This document shows, piece after piece, positions 55,013 to 55,786 of a DNA stretch of 55,786 bases. The notes under the pieces were generated by a model. It had not been told where the DNA came from. It saw only the letters and a program-made list of their open reading frames with translations, and did not search any database. The position numbers and the translations under genes were made by a program. The stretch comes from Thermodesulfobacteriaceae bacterium (GTDB lineage: Bacteria; Desulfobacterota; Thermodesulfobacteria; Thermodesulfobacteriales; Thermodesulfobacteriaceae). Each line of letters starts with the position of its first letter. The stretch's first letter is position 1. The DNA lies in contig JANXAD010000008.1 in assembly GCA_025062245.1 (NCBI GenBank), positions 1-55,786 of the forward strand. Reading direction: 5' to 3'.

Positions 55013-55230
55013 AAGACCTTTGAAAAATTCGGCTTAAATCCTACTATCTAAGCTTTTTTCTTTGTTATATTCTATTTACCACCCAATTTAATTCCTAAAC
55101 CATAATCTCACATCTCTTAAATCCTTCTACCTATATGTCAATACCTCCTGAACAGATTTTAACTAAAGCCCTACTTATCTTACCTTACTCCCTTATCGCT
55201 CCTTCCCCAAGCCCTAAACCTTGAAATACC
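55013..55230 (-). mobile_element. Decayed IS5-like element, copy 3 (inverted, truncated)
   Basis: AAGACCTTTGAAAAATTC at 55013-55030 is the same terminal repeat as in copies 1 and 2. The reverse complement of 55085-55210 reproduces copy 1 blocks: TAGGGCTT(T)AGTTA, ACCTGTT/ATCTGTT, GAGGTATTG, CATATA, AGAAGGATT and TTAAATTGGG. The far end is missing, replaced by the Rpn gene region. Confidence 0.72.
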
Positions 55231-55307
55231 CCCTGGTGAGAAAACTCGCCCTGATGAATAAAACCCTCCTCTTGCTTACTTAGTAAATCTCTTTTATACT
55301 TCTCTTT

Positions 55308-55786
55308 ATGTCTGAACCAAAGCCCTATGACCTTTATGCTAAGGCTATACTTAAGGACCCTGAAAACCTTAAAGCCTTCCTTAAAGAGTTCTTACCCAAG
55401 GAGATTCTCTCTCACTTAGACCTCTCCCAACTCGTTCTTCTCCCTGAAGAACAGGTTTCTCTCTCTAAAGAAAAACGCCTTCTTCCAGATATTATCGTCC
55501 AAGTTCCCCTCCTTGGAAAACCTCTTCACCTCTACATTCTTCTTGAACACAAGTCCTATCAAGATGTCTCAGTTTATGCTCAAATCCTAAACTACATTTC
55601 TTCTCTTTTTGAGAAAGCCCTCAAAGAAGGCTCAAAACCTATCCCAGTGCTTCCCTTTATTTTTTATCACGGAGAAAGGCCTTGGCTCTATCCTGTTGAG
55701 TTTGTGGACCTTTTTGAGATACCTTCTGAGATTAGGTCTTACTTTTTAAACTATAGAGTGTTACTTCTTGACTTGGTGAGACTTAA
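55308..55786 (+). CDS. Rpn-family recombination-promoting nuclease (partial, 3' end outside window)
   Basis: Open from the ATG at 55308 to the window edge; at least 159 residues. Begins SEPKPYDLYAKAILKDPEN; the PD-(D/E)XK nuclease pattern is seen in LLPDIIVQV and ILLEHKSY. This is the Rpn/PDDEXK (transposase_31-type) family, DNA endonucleases often near mobile DNA. Codon use (many CTC and CCC codons) differs from neighbours, suggesting transfer. No clear ribosome site. Confidence 0.85.
   Translation, partial: MSEPKPYDLYAKAILKDPENLKAFLKEFLPKEILSHLDLSQLVLLPEEQVSLSKEKRLLPDIIVQVPLLGKPLHLYILLEHKSYQDVSVYAQILNYISSLFEKALKEGSKPIPVLPFIFYHGERPWLYPVEFVDLFEIPSEIRSYFLNYRVLLLDLVRL

Noticed and set aside
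1-55786. CRISPR array or prophage
   Set aside because: No regularly spaced repeats, cas genes or phage structural genes were found; the repeats seen are transposon ends, TTTAA units and a two-copy motif.

Overview
The window is a strongly AT-rich bacterial chromosome segment. Its proteins are rich in Lys, Glu, Ile and Phe, and genes are packed with overlaps of a few bases. A YidC with a large periplasmic domain and a Pst system with a periplasmic PstS indicate a Gram-negative-type cell. A selenocysteine formate dehydrogenase, a MoeA fused to a binding-protein-like domain and an Mrp ATPase with a NifX-like tail suggest an anaerobic thermophile of the Thermodesulfobacterium type. That placement is inference; no rRNA is present to settle it.

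Layout: 0.4-2.1 kb carries CorA and UppP. 2.5-6.2 kb is a methyltransferase-prmC-murA-holB operon. 6.2-9.0 kb (minus) holds dnaA, whose Walker B motif is altered, and a GlcD-type oxidase. 9.2-12.6 kb (minus) has two peptide-transporter ATPases, a SlyD-like isomerase and argF. 12.8-15.2 kb is a flagellar cap operon (flaG-fliD-fliS plus a small gene). 15.2-20.2 kb (minus) is one transcription unit, trpC-hisI-hisG followed by four signalling genes. 20.3-24.7 kb is the classic rpmH-rnpA-yidD-yidC-jag-mnmE cluster; rpmH is only 44 codons long. 24.7-25.7 kb has two type IV pilins. 25.8-27.8 kb has a nuclease-like gene, tRNA-Leu(UAG) and two decayed transposase copies. 27.8-32.1 kb is a cobU-radical SAM-nucleoside phosphorylase-like-J domain-mrp operon. 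32.1-33.6 kb is dedA and an insertion-sequence graveyard. 33.6-39.2 kb is fdhA(Sec)-fdhB-moeA. 40.2-48.0 kb (minus) is pstSCAB continuing without a break into EAL, chemoreceptor, CheR and CBS-GGDEF genes. 48.1-54.6 kb (minus) has a HEPN/MNT pair, a frameshifted membrane gene, tyrA, recG and a glycosyltransferase. A GYD-domain gene, another transposon remnant and a truncated Rpn-family nuclease finish the window.

The strongest candidate for an undescribed system is the eight-gene unit at 40,174-47,985. A phosphate transporter, preceded by four tandem 11-bp repeats resembling a Pho box, is co-directional and tightly spaced with a c-di-GMP hydrolase, a chemoreceptor, a receptor methyltransferase and a c-di-GMP cyclase. 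This would tie phosphate starvation to motility or biofilm decisions. The second candidate is the cobU-radical SAM-phosphorylase-J domain operon, whose substrate is unknown. Three related small transposon remnants with inverted repeats and target duplications (2.1, 33.3 and 55.0 kb) explain several otherwise empty stretches.
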